This document shows, piece after piece, positions 26,291 through 34,891 of a DNA stretch of 64,000 nucleotides (positions are counted from its first letter, which is position 1; the number at the start of each line of letters is the position of its first letter). A program made the translations under genes and the position numbers. A model generated the notes under the pieces. It was not told the DNA's origin, searched no databases, and worked only from the letters and a program-made list of their open reading frames with translations. The DNA comes from UBA5239 sp040394635 (GTDB taxonomy: Bacteria > Verrucomicrobiota > Lentisphaeria > Victivallales > Victivallaceae), in NCBI GenBank assembly GCA_040394635.1, contig JBEBRW010000027.1:1-64000 (forward strand). Direction: 5' to 3'.

Positions 26291-27343
26291 TCACCGGATT
26301 GAAGAAAGGCCGTAATGGGCGGGAGTTTTTTCTTCGGGGGCATCCGGCTTGACATCGAAATAAAGAAACATCCCCAAATCTTCCCCCAGCCCGTAACGCA
26401 TTAGATATTGGTCTTTTCCCATATTCCGGTAAAAGGAACCGTCAAGAGGTTTACCCAGGCAATTTTCAACCTGAGCGGGGGACATTCCCTCTTTCAGTTG
26501 GTTCAGTTGTTTATAGAAAAGCTCGGCCTCCTGAACGGTTTTGCGCGCAATGCCCGGCCTGAGGGGTTTTCCTGCAATCTTTTTCAGGTATTTCAGATAA
26601 TCGGATTTGTTGAGATTGGCGAGAGTCAGCAGTTGAGGGTCCGGTTTCGGAATGTCGATCAGGGAGAACGGGATCAGTCTTTCGACCGTTATCTGATAAT
26701 GGGCAAGCCTTTCCCGGGCATATACGGCCAGTTTACCGGAAACATTCTGGAAATCGATGGCATGATGATAATAGCAATAATCAAAGGCTTTGTAATGATA
26801 CTCGCCCACATATAAATAAACGCCGCCATCGTTTGTAATAAGGCCATTGAAAATGAACATGAGATTTCGGGTTTCCTCGCCGAAGTTATCGATATAGTAA
26901 TTGTGTCCATGAAAACGGGTTCCGATTCTGGTCCGGGGTTCCACGGCGACCATGGAAATCAGGCGCAACGACTCCGTTTGGCCATTGAACTGCGGCGATG
27001 ATTCATCGATATTTTCCAGCAGAAAAGATTGAAAATAAATGCTTCCCTTCGTCTCCGGCAATATAAATTCACCGCCAAACAGGGCCAGCCTCCGGATACC
27101 GCGCGGAATGGTGAAGTCTACGGTACCGTTGCCGCGCCAAACCGGGGTAAAATCGATTTTCAGCAGATCATCTTCCCGGGTGGTTTTGACTTCGAGGCCA
27201 TAGGCGCTTTCGCCGTATAATCCAGTCAGGCGGCGGCCCTTCAACTCCAGCGGCAGATGCTCCGGCACAAACTCTTTGCCACAACAGACCATGCCGGAAA
27301 ATAACAGCAATAATAATATGATTTTTTTCGCGATCATATCCAT
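26291..27343 (-). CDS. Secreted protein of unknown function with C-terminal SmpA-like motif
   Basis: A 350-residue protein with an N-terminal signal (about residues 5-21, IAKKIILLLLLFSGMVCC). I do not recognise the main domain, which has many beta-type strands and an aromatic YYYHHAIDF segment near residue 190. Near the C-terminus LKEGMSPAQVENCLGKPLDG resembles the GMSxxQVxxxxGxP core of SmpA/OmlA proteins, as in the small lipoprotein at 14667-15011. The two Cys at the end of the signal are not a clear lipobox. It stands alone between the oxidoreductase operon and the RNase gene. Function unknown. Confidence 0.6.
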   Translation of the reverse strand: MDMIAKKIILLLLLFSGMVCCGKEFVPEHLPLELKGRRLTGLYGESAYGLEVKTTREDDLLKIDFTPVWRGNGTVDFTIPRGIRRLALFGGEFILPETKGSIYFQSFLLENIDESSPQFNGQTESLRLISMVAVEPRTRIGTRFHGHNYYIDNFGEETRNLMFIFNGLITNDGGVYLYVGEYHYKAFDYCYYHHAIDFQNVSGKLAVYARERLAHYQITVERLIPFSLIDIPKPDPQLLTLANLNKSDYLKYLKKIAGKPLRPGIARKTVQEAELFYKQLNQLKEGMSPAQVENCLGKPLDGSFYRNMGKDQYLMRYGLGEDLGMFLYFDVKPDAPEEKTPAHYGLSSIR

Positions 27344-27390
27344 AAAATAATGCCAAACTCATTGATTTTCAAGAAAATCAAAAGAAAAAT

Positions 27391-27442
27391 GGAGAATGGG
27401 ACCCATGGGAAAGGTTTTCCCAATTCTCCAATTCTCCAATTC
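27391..27442. repeat. Hairpin with AATTCTCC tandem units downstream of the RNase gene
   Basis: GGAGAATGGGA (27391-27401) can pair with TCCCAATTCTCC (27418-27429), and AATTCTCC repeats about 2.5 times from 27422. A GC hairpin (GGGGCC-AAC-GGCCCC) follows closely. On the minus strand this lies after the RNase E/G stop and may end that transcript. Confidence 0.45.
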
Positions 27443-27469
27443 AGGGGCCAACGGCCCCGTTCAATTTCC

Positions 27470-29119
27470 TCAGTATTCTTTGCCGTTTTCGGGGTTCACC
27501 AGCTTGAATTCTTCGTGGTGGATGGTGTCGTCGGCACGGAAACTCAGGTTTCTGCCGTAGCGGCCCTCGAGTTCTTTCATCAGCGAGGCGTCCTGGTTTT
27601 TCAAGCGGGCGAGAATTTCGGGATGCATGATCACCCGGATTTCCTTGCCACGGTTGGAACGCAGCACGGTGTTCAACCGGCGCTGGATCTCCACGCTCAT
27701 GGTCAGTTCGCTCTTGATATGGCCGGTGCCGTTGCAGTACGGACAGGGAATATAGATCGTGTCCTTGAGGCTCTCGTGCTCGCGCTGACGCGTCATTTCC
27801 ATGAGTCCGAGGCGGCTCAGGGGGAGAAGATGGGTCTTGGCGCGGTCGCTTTTCACCAGCTTTTTCATGTGTTTGTAAACGGTGTCGCGGTCCTGCGCGG
27901 AGCGCATATCGATGAAGTCGATGACGACCTGTCCGCCGATGTTGCGCAGCCGCAGCTGACGGGCGACAGCATCTGCCGCTTCGAGGTTGGTCTGCAGGAT
28001 CACTTCGGGCTGGTCGCCGGTGCGTTTGGCGCCGCCTTTGCCGGTGTTGACGTCGATGGCGATGAGCGCCTCGGTTTCGTCGATGCAGATATAGCCGCCG
28101 CCGGGGAGCGGAACCACGCGTTTGAAGATGTCTTCGATCTGCGACTGGACGTTGTAGGCTTCGAAAATCGGGTCGGCTTTTTTGTACAGTTTGACTTTGT
28201 TGGAGAGGCGGCGGCCGCCGAATTTGTCCAGCGTCTGGGTGATGGACTCAAAGGCCTCGCGGGTATTGATGACGATTTCGTTGATGTCCTCGGTCATGAT
28301 ATCGCGGATCGAGCGCTCGAGCAGTGTGGGCTCGGAGTAGACTTCGGCGGGAACCTGCGGTTTTTCCAGGGCTTCTTCGACGCGGTGCCAGGTATCGAGC
28401 AGCAGGTCGAGGTCGTTCTGGAAATAGACTTTTTTGCTGCCTTCGCCGACGGTACGGCAGATCAGGCCCATGCCCTCGGGCACGTCGAGTTCCTTCAGGA
28501 TTTTGCGCAGGCGGGAGCGCTCGGCCGAGCTCTCGATTTTGGTGGAGAGCCCGATGTGGTCGGAGTACGGCAGCAGCACCAGGTAGCGGCCCGGGATCGA
28601 CAGGTTCGTCGTGACCCGCGCGCCCTTGGTGCCGATGGGGCCCTTGACGACCTGAACCAGCAGTTCGGTGCCGACCTTGAAAATGTCCGGAATATCCTTG
28701 ACGGTGATCTTCTTTTTGCGGCGGTGCTTTTCGTTCTCGCGCAGCTGTTTGGAACGCTGGGCGCTGGTGCGGAGAAAGGTCCGGAGGCGCTCCGAAAAGG
28801 TGGTGCGCTTCTTGGGGCTGGCATCGCCGTGGAGGGCTTCGTCGCTGATGGGTTTGATGTCGTCGGAATCCATGTCGAACGTGGCCGGAATCATATCCCA
28901 GTAGTGGAGAAAGGCGTTTTTGCCGACGCCGATATCAACGAACGCCGCCTGCAGCGAGGGTTCGAGATTGACGATGCGGCCGATGTAAACGGAGCCGACG
29001 GTGGGGCCCGCAGCGGGGCGTTCGATGTGGTACTCTTCGAGTTTGCCGTTGTTCAGCAGAGCACAGCTGGTTTCCAGCTGCTCGGCATTGAAAATGATTT
29101 GTTTGTTGATCTTTTCCAT
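27470..29119 (-). CDS. rng: Ribonuclease E/G family endoribonuclease
   Basis: 549 residues from Met at 29119 (MEKINKQIIFN). An S1 RNA-binding domain spans about residues 30-130 (GSVYIGRIVNLEPSLQAAFVDIG) and is interrupted by a charged, lysine-rich insert (KHRRKKKITVKD). The catalytic region has AIDVNTGKGG and FIDMRSAQDRD with the metal-binding aspartates, and the zinc-link cysteines are in CPYCNGTG. There is no long C-terminal degradosome scaffold, so it resembles RNase G or a short RNase E and would process rRNA and mRNA 5' ends. It follows fmt by 46 bases. The ribosome site is weak. Confidence 0.88.
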   Translation of the reverse strand: MEKINKQIIFNAEQLETSCALLNNGKLEEYHIERPAAGPTVGSVYIGRIVNLEPSLQAAFVDIGVGKNAFLHYWDMIPATFDMDSDDIKPISDEALHGDASPKKRTTFSERLRTFLRTSAQRSKQLRENEKHRRKKKITVKDIPDIFKVGTELLVQVVKGPIGTKGARVTTNLSIPGRYLVLLPYSDHIGLSTKIESSAERSRLRKILKELDVPEGMGLICRTVGEGSKKVYFQNDLDLLLDTWHRVEEALEKPQVPAEVYSEPTLLERSIRDIMTEDINEIVINTREAFESITQTLDKFGGRRLSNKVKLYKKADPIFEAYNVQSQIEDIFKRVVPLPGGGYICIDETEALIAIDVNTGKGGAKRTGDQPEVILQTNLEAADAVARQLRLRNIGGQVVIDFIDMRSAQDRDTVYKHMKKLVKSDRAKTHLLPLSRLGLMEMTRQREHESLKDTIYIPCPYCNGTGHIKSELTMSVEIQRRLNTVLRSNRGKEIRVIMHPEILARLKNQDASLMKELEGRYGRNLSFRADDTIHHEEFKLVNPENGKEY

Positions 29120-29165
29120 GGGGGTTGAATTAACACTCCATACGTTAAATTGTTCCGGGGTGCGA

Positions 29166-30137
29166 TCATGCTTTGTCGCCTCCCCATACAGTCGTCCCCG
29201 CGGCAAGTTTGAAGCCGTTCAAAAAATCGGTCGAGCCCATCTCCTTGCGTCCCTGCGGTACAATACGAATCAGTTGCAGGGCGCCGGTCCGGCAGGCGAT
29301 GATCCAGCCGTGGCGATCGGCCTGCAGCACTTCTCCCGGAGTGCCATGGAGATTACAGACTCTGGCGGCGGTGACTTTGATGACGGAGCGGCGACCGGGA
29401 ACTTCGGCGACGAAATAAGCGCCGGGCCAGGGGTGGTACGCACGGACCCGTGCCTCCACCTCTTCCGCGCTCATGTTCCAGTCGATGGCACCGTCATGCT
29501 TCTTGATTTTGCGGGTAATGACTACTTCATGATTGTTCTGCGGTACCGGTTTCATCTTGCCGCTGACGGTCCGGTCCACTACTTCTACGACATGTTCCGC
29601 TGCGAAGCGACCCAGGGCCTTTTCCAGGTCATCGGTGTATTCATTGCCGATCAGCGGATAGCGGTAAGAGCAGTAAATACCGCCCGTATCCAGCCCTTTG
29701 TCCATCTGCATGAAGGTGATTCCGGTTTCATTGTCACGGTGCAGGATGGCGTTGGTGATCGGCGAGGCCCCGCGGAAGCGCGGCAGCAGCGAAGAATGAA
29801 TGTTCATACAACCGAATTTCGGTAAATGAAGTACGGCTTCGCGGAGGAGCTGGCCGAAAGAGACCACCAGAATGATGTCCAGATTCAGTCCGCAGAGATA
29901 AGCCAGGTTTTCCGGGGTGTTCAGATTGTCGATCTTGTCCAGCGGCGCGCCGGTTTCGGGAGCGAACCGGCCCACCGGAGTCTCGTGCAGCATCATATGC
30001 CGCCCTGCCGGCTGGTCCTTTTGGGTACCAATGCCGACAAGATCGATGATCCCGGATGCAGAAATTGCTTTCAGCACCGGTACCGCGATCTCGCCTGAGC
30101 CCAGAAAGTATAATCTTATTTTGTTGTTGTCATTCAT
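29166..30137 (-). CDS. fmt: Methionyl-tRNA formyltransferase
   Basis: Formylates initiator Met-tRNA using 10-formyl-THF. It has 323 residues from Met at 30137. The N-terminal formyltransferase domain has the catalytic Asn-x-His in MNIHSSLLPRFRG and the downstream Asp in DKGLDTGG. The C-terminal OB-like domain includes VRAYHPWPGAY. The family normally has SLLPRWRGAAPI; SLLPRFRGASPI is a close variant. An in-frame Met 27 codons upstream lies in AT-rich promoter-like sequence and is not used. It probably forms a transcription unit with the RNase gene. Confidence 0.92.
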   Translation of the reverse strand: MNDNNKIRLYFLGSGEIAVPVLKAISASGIIDLVGIGTQKDQPAGRHMMLHETPVGRFAPETGAPLDKIDNLNTPENLAYLCGLNLDIILVVSFGQLLREAVLHLPKFGCMNIHSSLLPRFRGASPITNAILHRDNETGITFMQMDKGLDTGGIYCSYRYPLIGNEYTDDLEKALGRFAAEHVVEVVDRTVSGKMKPVPQNNHEVVITRKIKKHDGAIDWNMSAEEVEARVRAYHPWPGAYFVAEVPGRRSVIKVTAARVCNLHGTPGEVLQADRHGWIIACRTGALQLIRIVPQGRKEMGSTDFLNGFKLAAGTTVWGGDKA

Positions 30138-30222
30138 ATTTTCGCTTTGAATAAATGTCGAACACGAGTAATATAATACAGTAATACGGAAAATTCGAAT
30201 AGAAAACGATAATATCATGGAA

Positions 30223-30277
30223 AATAGGACCCACAGGACGTATAAGACTCATAGGAAACTTTCCTATAGGTCCTATT
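30223..30277. repeat. Nested inverted repeats between fmt and folK
   Basis: AATAGGACC (30223-30231) pairs with GGTCCTATT (30269-30277), and inside it ATAGGAAA (30251-30258) pairs with TTTCCTAT (30260-30267). It is rich in GGAC/TAGGA words in both orientations. It lies in the divergent region between fmt and folK, with no open frame. Role unknown. Confidence 0.6.
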
Positions 30278-30313
30278 TGTCCCATACGTTCTATTCCCGG
30301 AGAACAGTGCCCC

Positions 30314-30778
30314 ATGTCTGAGATCATTGCACTGGCGCTGGGCGGCAATTGCGGCGACGTACGCGCCAATTTCGAAGCCGCCATCGCCAAACTCGCCGCC
30401 GCCGGCATCCGCGAAATACGGACGTCGACCGTTCACGCGACCGCGCCGGTGGACTGCCCGCCCGGCTCGCCGGATTTCCTTAACATGGCCCTGACCGGAT
30501 TGTGCGAATTGCCGCCCCGGGAACTGCTCGCCCTCTGCAAACGCCTCGAGCACGAAGCCGGGCGCCCCGAGCATTACCCGGTGAATTCGCCGCGTCCGCT
30601 GGATATCGACATCATCCTCTACGGCGACATCATCTACTCCGACGAGAAGCTGACGATCCCGCATTCGCGCGCCGCCGGCCGCGCATTCGTCCTGGCCCCG
30701 CTCGCCGAAATCGCCCCCGACACGGTTTTCCCGGACTCCGGACAAACCGTCCTCGAGCTGCTGCAGAAAATCCGCTGA
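30314..30778 (+). CDS. folK: 2-amino-4-hydroxy-6-hydroxymethyldihydropteridine diphosphokinase
   Basis: Transfers pyrophosphate from ATP to the pterin in folate synthesis. The 154-residue length is normal. The opening ALGGNCGDVRANFEAA, the EHEAGRP segment and the signature RPLDIDIILYGD with the two metal-binding aspartates are diagnostic, as is IPHSRAAGRAFVLAPLAEIAP. GGAGAA lies 9 bases before the ATG. folP, the next enzyme of the pathway, is separately located at 38366. It is convergent with the DUF4838 gene. Confidence 0.93.
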   Translation: MSEIIALALGGNCGDVRANFEAAIAKLAAAGIREIRTSTVHATAPVDCPPGSPDFLNMALTGLCELPPRELLALCKRLEHEAGRPEHYPVNSPRPLDIDIILYGDIIYSDEKLTIPHSRAAGRAFVLAPLAEIAPDTVFPDSGQTVLELLQKIR

Positions 30779-30813
30779 ATGACTTGTTTTATTTACCAGG
30801 TTGTAAGAAATAT

Positions 30814-33117
30814 TTATTTCTTTAATTCAATGATGCCGAATTTTTCAGGGATGAAGTGATAATATACCCCGGTGGGTGCCCAGGAACTGCCGGAAAGCTC
30901 ACCGCCCGCTGCGCGATTGCGGTAGAAGTTCGCCGCCAGATTGCCGGTAAAGAACGGATCGATAATACCGATCGACGAAAACGGAATCGCAATATCTACC
31001 ATCCAGCGTTTTTTCTGCTTGACCGCCTTGACTGTGGCATTACTGTTCCATGTTGCATCCGTATGAGCGGCGGTAACCTTGGTACCATCGAAAAGGACAC
31101 CGTTGGCATTGGCAATCAGATGGAAGCATTTCTCGCGTTTGGTTTCGTCGGAACAAATGAAAAGCTCGATGCTGTCGTCTTCCCAGATCCGGCCGTCGTC
31201 AGGCGCGGTAATTTTGACTTTCAGCGTGTCCATTTCCGGCTCGAAACAGAGGAAACGGAAGTAGAGGTTATGGCGATCGTAACCGGCATACATCCAGGTC
31301 GCCGGCGCATAAGCTTCCCCATTTTTGCCGCTGAAAATAACCGGTTTGATTTTGTCGAGGTCGCCGATGTTCTGCAGCTGTGTCAAGTTCAATTTGCGCT
31401 CACCCGCATCGCTCAGCCGGGTCAGGCGCTGGGCGCCGGTATTGAACTCTTTTTGAATCAGTTGAACCCGCTTCCGATACGGGGTGCCCTCTTCTGTTTT
31501 GGCAATGCCTTTTTTCAATAGTTCACCGAGTTCGCTCAACACGTTCGGCGTAAATACGATGTCCGGAGTCACCTTGCTATTTTTGATGAACGCCTGTTCA
31601 CGGGTTTCCTGTGCTTTGTTCCAGAAGGATTTCATCTCGGCTTCGGCGGGGCCGTAGAATAATTTGCAGTATTCGTCCACGATATCGGCAGCCTTGCTTT
31701 CGGGTTCCCAGTAAATTCTGGCGGTCACGTACAAATTTAAGTGTTCCAAACCGGGCGTGGCCAATTGATTGTGGCTGCCATTCTGCCCTTCGGCTTCGAT
31801 GAATTCGCCGTGGTATTTGGGGTTCTTGAAGAGGTACTTGAGTTCACGCTCGATGGTATCGGTGTAAACCACCGGCAAGCCGGTCCAGGGAAGCCAGTGA
31901 TCGAGATACCAGCTCCAGAGATAAACCCGATCGACCTTTTCCGACCATGCTTCGATTTCGGAATGAATGGCAGCAGCCTGTTCCGGATTGGCCAATGCGC
32001 TGCGTGCATTGCAGAACATAACCGCGACATTCGGCATTTTTTCGATTTCAACCGGCGGTTTGCGGTATTTTTCATAGGCAATATTTCCGACATATTTATC
32101 CGGAAAACGTTTCGCGACCAGCGCGGCAACTTTGGCAGTGAAATTCCAGATGTGATACGAAAAGCGTCCGGTTTCCGGCTCATCCGGGCGAAGCTCGGCA
32201 CTGCAGTTCGGGCATTCACAAATACGGGTCAGTCCGTCGTTCGGGCCGAGCGGGTAGATGTCCATCTGCGGATTCGCTTCAAAATAAGAGATAATGTCGT
32301 CGGTCCAGCGTTGAATAACCGCCGGATTGGTCAGGCACAAATGCCCCTTGCCATCTGCCACACATTCGTTACCGAAAGCACGCTTGCCGTTCACCAACGC
32401 GAAGTATTCGGGGTTGGTTTCGCGGTACTTGAGAAAGAAATCATAGGAATGAATAATCATCACCGGGGCCCTGCCGCCGAAGCCGACCCGCCGCGCCCAT
32501 AGCGCGCTTTCCGGGCTGAGTTCGAACATGGAAAACCACGGATAACGGTATTCGACTTGCGGTTTACCACTGATATTGAGTTCGGGGATTACCAGTTTAT
32601 CGGTTTTCGGCAAGACGGTGCCGAGGTCACCCGGCATGTAGAAACGTACACCGCAGACCTGGCGAAGAAATTCATATACGCCGGTCAAAGTACCGGCATC
32701 GCCGAACGCGCACAGCTTCAACTGCGGATTATATGCTTCCATTCCCCGCCATGGGTTGCGAATGCCCAGCAGCGGTTTGCCGGCATAATCCGAACCGATG
32801 ATCACGAGGTCGCTGCCCACCGTTTTGATGATATACCCTTCGGACGGAATTCCTTCCGCGGTAATACCTTTTTCCTTGAGTCCCTCTGATTCACCGATGT
32901 AGATAACCGGACCCAACTCCGATTTCTGGACGATTTTCAGTTCCGCGCCGCAGATATCAGCCATGAATTTCTGGAATTCGCGGGCCGCCAGCTGTACCGA
33001 ATCGGGAGCTGTGGCGGAAACGACGATTTCGCGATATGTATTTCCGGCCCGGTCAACTACCGCCCCGGACAAAGAACCGATCAGAATAAATAATGCACAT
33101 AAACTCAGGAATTTCAT
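30814..33117 (-). CDS. Secreted DUF4838-type protein with CBM9-like C-terminus
   Basis: A 767-residue exported protein (signal about residues 1-18). The N-terminal part resembles the alpha-glucuronidase/GH20 accessory fold (LAAREFQKFMADICGAEL, VIYIGES). The centre matches DUF4838 with a ICECPNC motif and a TIM-barrel-like region (VYLWSWYLDHW). The C-terminal 180 residues look like a family 9 carbohydrate-binding beta-sandwich (IWEDDSIELFICSDE). Such proteins are frequent in glycan-degrading PVC and Bacteroidetes bacteria; activity on a polysaccharide is likely but untested. It is the last gene of the regulator-pseudopilin operon and overlaps the preceding gene by 4 bases. Confidence 0.75.
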   Translation of the reverse strand: MKFLSLCALFILIGSLSGAVVDRAGNTYREIVVSATAPDSVQLAAREFQKFMADICGAELKIVQKSELGPVIYIGESEGLKEKGITAEGIPSEGYIIKTVGSDLVIIGSDYAGKPLLGIRNPWRGMEAYNPQLKLCAFGDAGTLTGVYEFLRQVCGVRFYMPGDLGTVLPKTDKLVIPELNISGKPQVEYRYPWFSMFELSPESALWARRVGFGGRAPVMIIHSYDFFLKYRETNPEYFALVNGKRAFGNECVADGKGHLCLTNPAVIQRWTDDIISYFEANPQMDIYPLGPNDGLTRICECPNCSAELRPDEPETGRFSYHIWNFTAKVAALVAKRFPDKYVGNIAYEKYRKPPVEIEKMPNVAVMFCNARSALANPEQAAAIHSEIEAWSEKVDRVYLWSWYLDHWLPWTGLPVVYTDTIERELKYLFKNPKYHGEFIEAEGQNGSHNQLATPGLEHLNLYVTARIYWEPESKAADIVDEYCKLFYGPAEAEMKSFWNKAQETREQAFIKNSKVTPDIVFTPNVLSELGELLKKGIAKTEEGTPYRKRVQLIQKEFNTGAQRLTRLSDAGERKLNLTQLQNIGDLDKIKPVIFSGKNGEAYAPATWMYAGYDRHNLYFRFLCFEPEMDTLKVKITAPDDGRIWEDDSIELFICSDETKREKCFHLIANANGVLFDGTKVTAAHTDATWNSNATVKAVKQKKRWMVDIAIPFSSIGIIDPFFTGNLAANFYRNRAAGGELSGSSWAPTGVYYHFIPEKFGIIELKK

Positions 33118-34163
33118 TTCATAATCTCCAATTCAATCAGGCCGGGATTTACTGCAACGCCCTCGGCATTGTTCTGCCGGTTACCTTTCGCTTCCGTGGT
33201 GATATTTCTTAAACGGAAGGCAATCGTACCCTGCCCGTGTTCTAATGCCTTGTTGACCATGGCGGTAATGTCAAACCGGTGTTTTTGATAAGTTCTGCGG
33301 TCGATCATCCGTACCGCGACCGGTTCGGTATCCTGCGCCACCAGGTCGATCGCCATGATCGGCGCGTGCTCTTTGGTGAAATACTCAAGTTCGACTTCAT
33401 TGCCGTCCAGCACTCCGAACGGCTCCAGCGGCAAACTCAAAACCGCCTGTTTCACCGAACCCGCCAGCAAATACGCGGAAAGGTCGAAGTGAAAAATCAC
33501 CCGGTCGTTGCGGTTCAAAGCATTGGGGTTGCCGATCCAGCCGTTTTTGACTTGCCACATACCGATGTTAGCCTTGGCGCCGCTGCCGAATGACGCGGTC
33601 TTGAGCATCTCCGCCTGAGGCAATGCCGTAGACGGTGCCTGCGCTTTCAGCAACCGTTCCATACCGTCCTCATTTCTGGCGTAGACTTCGACCTCGGTCA
33701 TCCAGATGCCGCCGCCGTAGGCAAGAATCCGGACATATTTGCTGGCACGGCCATCCATTTTCCATTCGGTTCGGACGGCTGCCGAGGTAAAATTCTTGTC
33801 CGATATTTTCCCGGTCACGTCGTTCACGGTTATGGGTTCCAGCCATTTGGCTCCGGTCTCATCCCACAGCGTGAATTCTGTTTTTTCCGGTCCCCAGCTC
33901 AATGCATTCGGCTTGGAGGAGATGACCACCACCCGCGAAAGCGCCACCGGCTTCGCGAATTCGATCAAAACGCCGCATCCCTTCGTTGCCTCTGCCGCTT
34001 CCCAAATCACACTCGGATCTTTGAACGTAAGCTGCCGGTCGAACAAAGCTGTTTCAACGTTCTTTGAATTCTTGCCGGGCCCCCCCAGAAAGCTCCAAGT
34101 GAAGTCCTCCGCGCGGCAGATTAGCACCGCGCCGATCATCAATATTGCTGCAAGATATTTCAT
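33114..34163 (-). CDS. Secreted F5/8-type-C (discoidin)-like carbohydrate-binding protein
   Basis: 349 residues from Met at 34163, 4 bases after the pseudopilin stop; a Met seven codons upstream overlaps that gene. A signal peptide (MKYLAAILMIGAVLICRAED) is followed by a discoidin-like beta-sandwich (CGVLIEFAKPVALSRVVVISS; SKYVRILAYGGGIWMTEVEVYAR). The C-terminal half contains another beta-rich domain resembling DNRLRE/CBM96-type structural modules (KQAVLSLPLEPFGVL, VRMIDRRTYQKHRFDIT). No catalytic residues are recognisable. It likely binds a glycan for the DUF4838 protein encoded next. Confidence 0.65.
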   Translation of the reverse strand: MKYLAAILMIGAVLICRAEDFTWSFLGGPGKNSKNVETALFDRQLTFKDPSVIWEAAEATKGCGVLIEFAKPVALSRVVVISSKPNALSWGPEKTEFTLWDETGAKWLEPITVNDVTGKISDKNFTSAAVRTEWKMDGRASKYVRILAYGGGIWMTEVEVYARNEDGMERLLKAQAPSTALPQAEMLKTASFGSGAKANIGMWQVKNGWIGNPNALNRNDRVIFHFDLSAYLLAGSVKQAVLSLPLEPFGVLDGNEVELEYFTKEHAPIMAIDLVAQDTEPVAVRMIDRRTYQKHRFDITAMVNKALEHGQGTIAFRLRNITTEAKGNRQNNAEGVAVNPGLIELEIMK

Positions 34164-34167
34164 CAGT

Positions 34168-34875
34168 TCAATAATTCTCATCATCAGTGGTCACATATTC
34201 TTTCGGATCCCAGTAAGAATTGATATTATCCACATGCCCGTCCATCAGCAGCAGATTGATCTTGCCGTGCCGGATAATATTGGACGCATAACGGGTTTTA
34301 ACATCATGCAGGCCACTGCGGGGAGTATCGGTCATACTGTCTTCCATGGTCACAACATGAATTGAGGGTCTTTTCCATTTGCTTCGTTTGGGCGGAGGCG
34401 GAGTGGTACCTGGACCATTGTGAATATTCACGCAAAAACCGATATAATAATTTTGGGAATAACCAAGCAGCCAAGTCGGCTCGGTTACGGTAGCGGGGGC
34501 ATCGCCAGCTACGGTAGCCGCGACTTTTGTGGCATAATTCTCCGAAACTGCTTCCGGACAATGCAGAATTCCACCGTCTGCTTTTTCTTCCAGATACTTA
34601 TGATAACGGAGACGATGGTGCCAGAACACCTTATTCCAGGCCATGACATCGGGAATGGCATTCGGTCCCCACGTCGGAACAAAAAGATCATCAAAATCAT
34701 CCGCATAAAGATGGTGTGCCAGTCCGATCTGCTTGAGATTATTGACACACGAGCTATTTCGCGCCGCCCGGCGGGCATTGTTCAGGGCGGGGAGGAGCAT
34801 GGCAGCAAGAATGGCAATAATAGCAATCACTACCAATAGCTCAATAAGTGTGAATGTTTTCTGTCTCTGTTTCAT
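34168..34875 (-). CDS. Pseudopilin-like protein with prepilin cleavage motif and H-x-DG domain
   Basis: 235 residues. The N-terminus KTFTLIELLVVIAIIAILAAMLLPAL is a type IV/type II secretion prepilin signal, with Phe-Thr-Leu-Ile-Glu marking the cleavage and methylation site. The C-terminal RHGKINLLLMDGHVDN corresponds to the H-X9-DG domain that recurs in Planctomycetes and Lentisphaerae; here the spacing is eight. AAGGAG precedes the ATG. It lies between a GntR/LacI regulator and two glycan-binding or glycan-degrading proteins. A related gene holds the same position at 60842. It may form a surface pseudopilus or anchor; the role is unproven. Confidence 0.85.
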   Translation of the reverse strand: MKQRQKTFTLIELLVVIAIIAILAAMLLPALNNARRAARNSSCVNNLKQIGLAHHLYADDFDDLFVPTWGPNAIPDVMAWNKVFWHHRLRYHKYLEEKADGGILHCPEAVSENYATKVAATVAGDAPATVTEPTWLLGYSQNYYIGFCVNIHNGPGTTPPPPKRSKWKRPSIHVVTMEDSMTDTPRSGLHDVKTRYASNIIRHGKINLLLMDGHVDNINSYWDPKEYVTTDDENY

Positions 34876-34891
34876 GATAATCTCCTTTATT

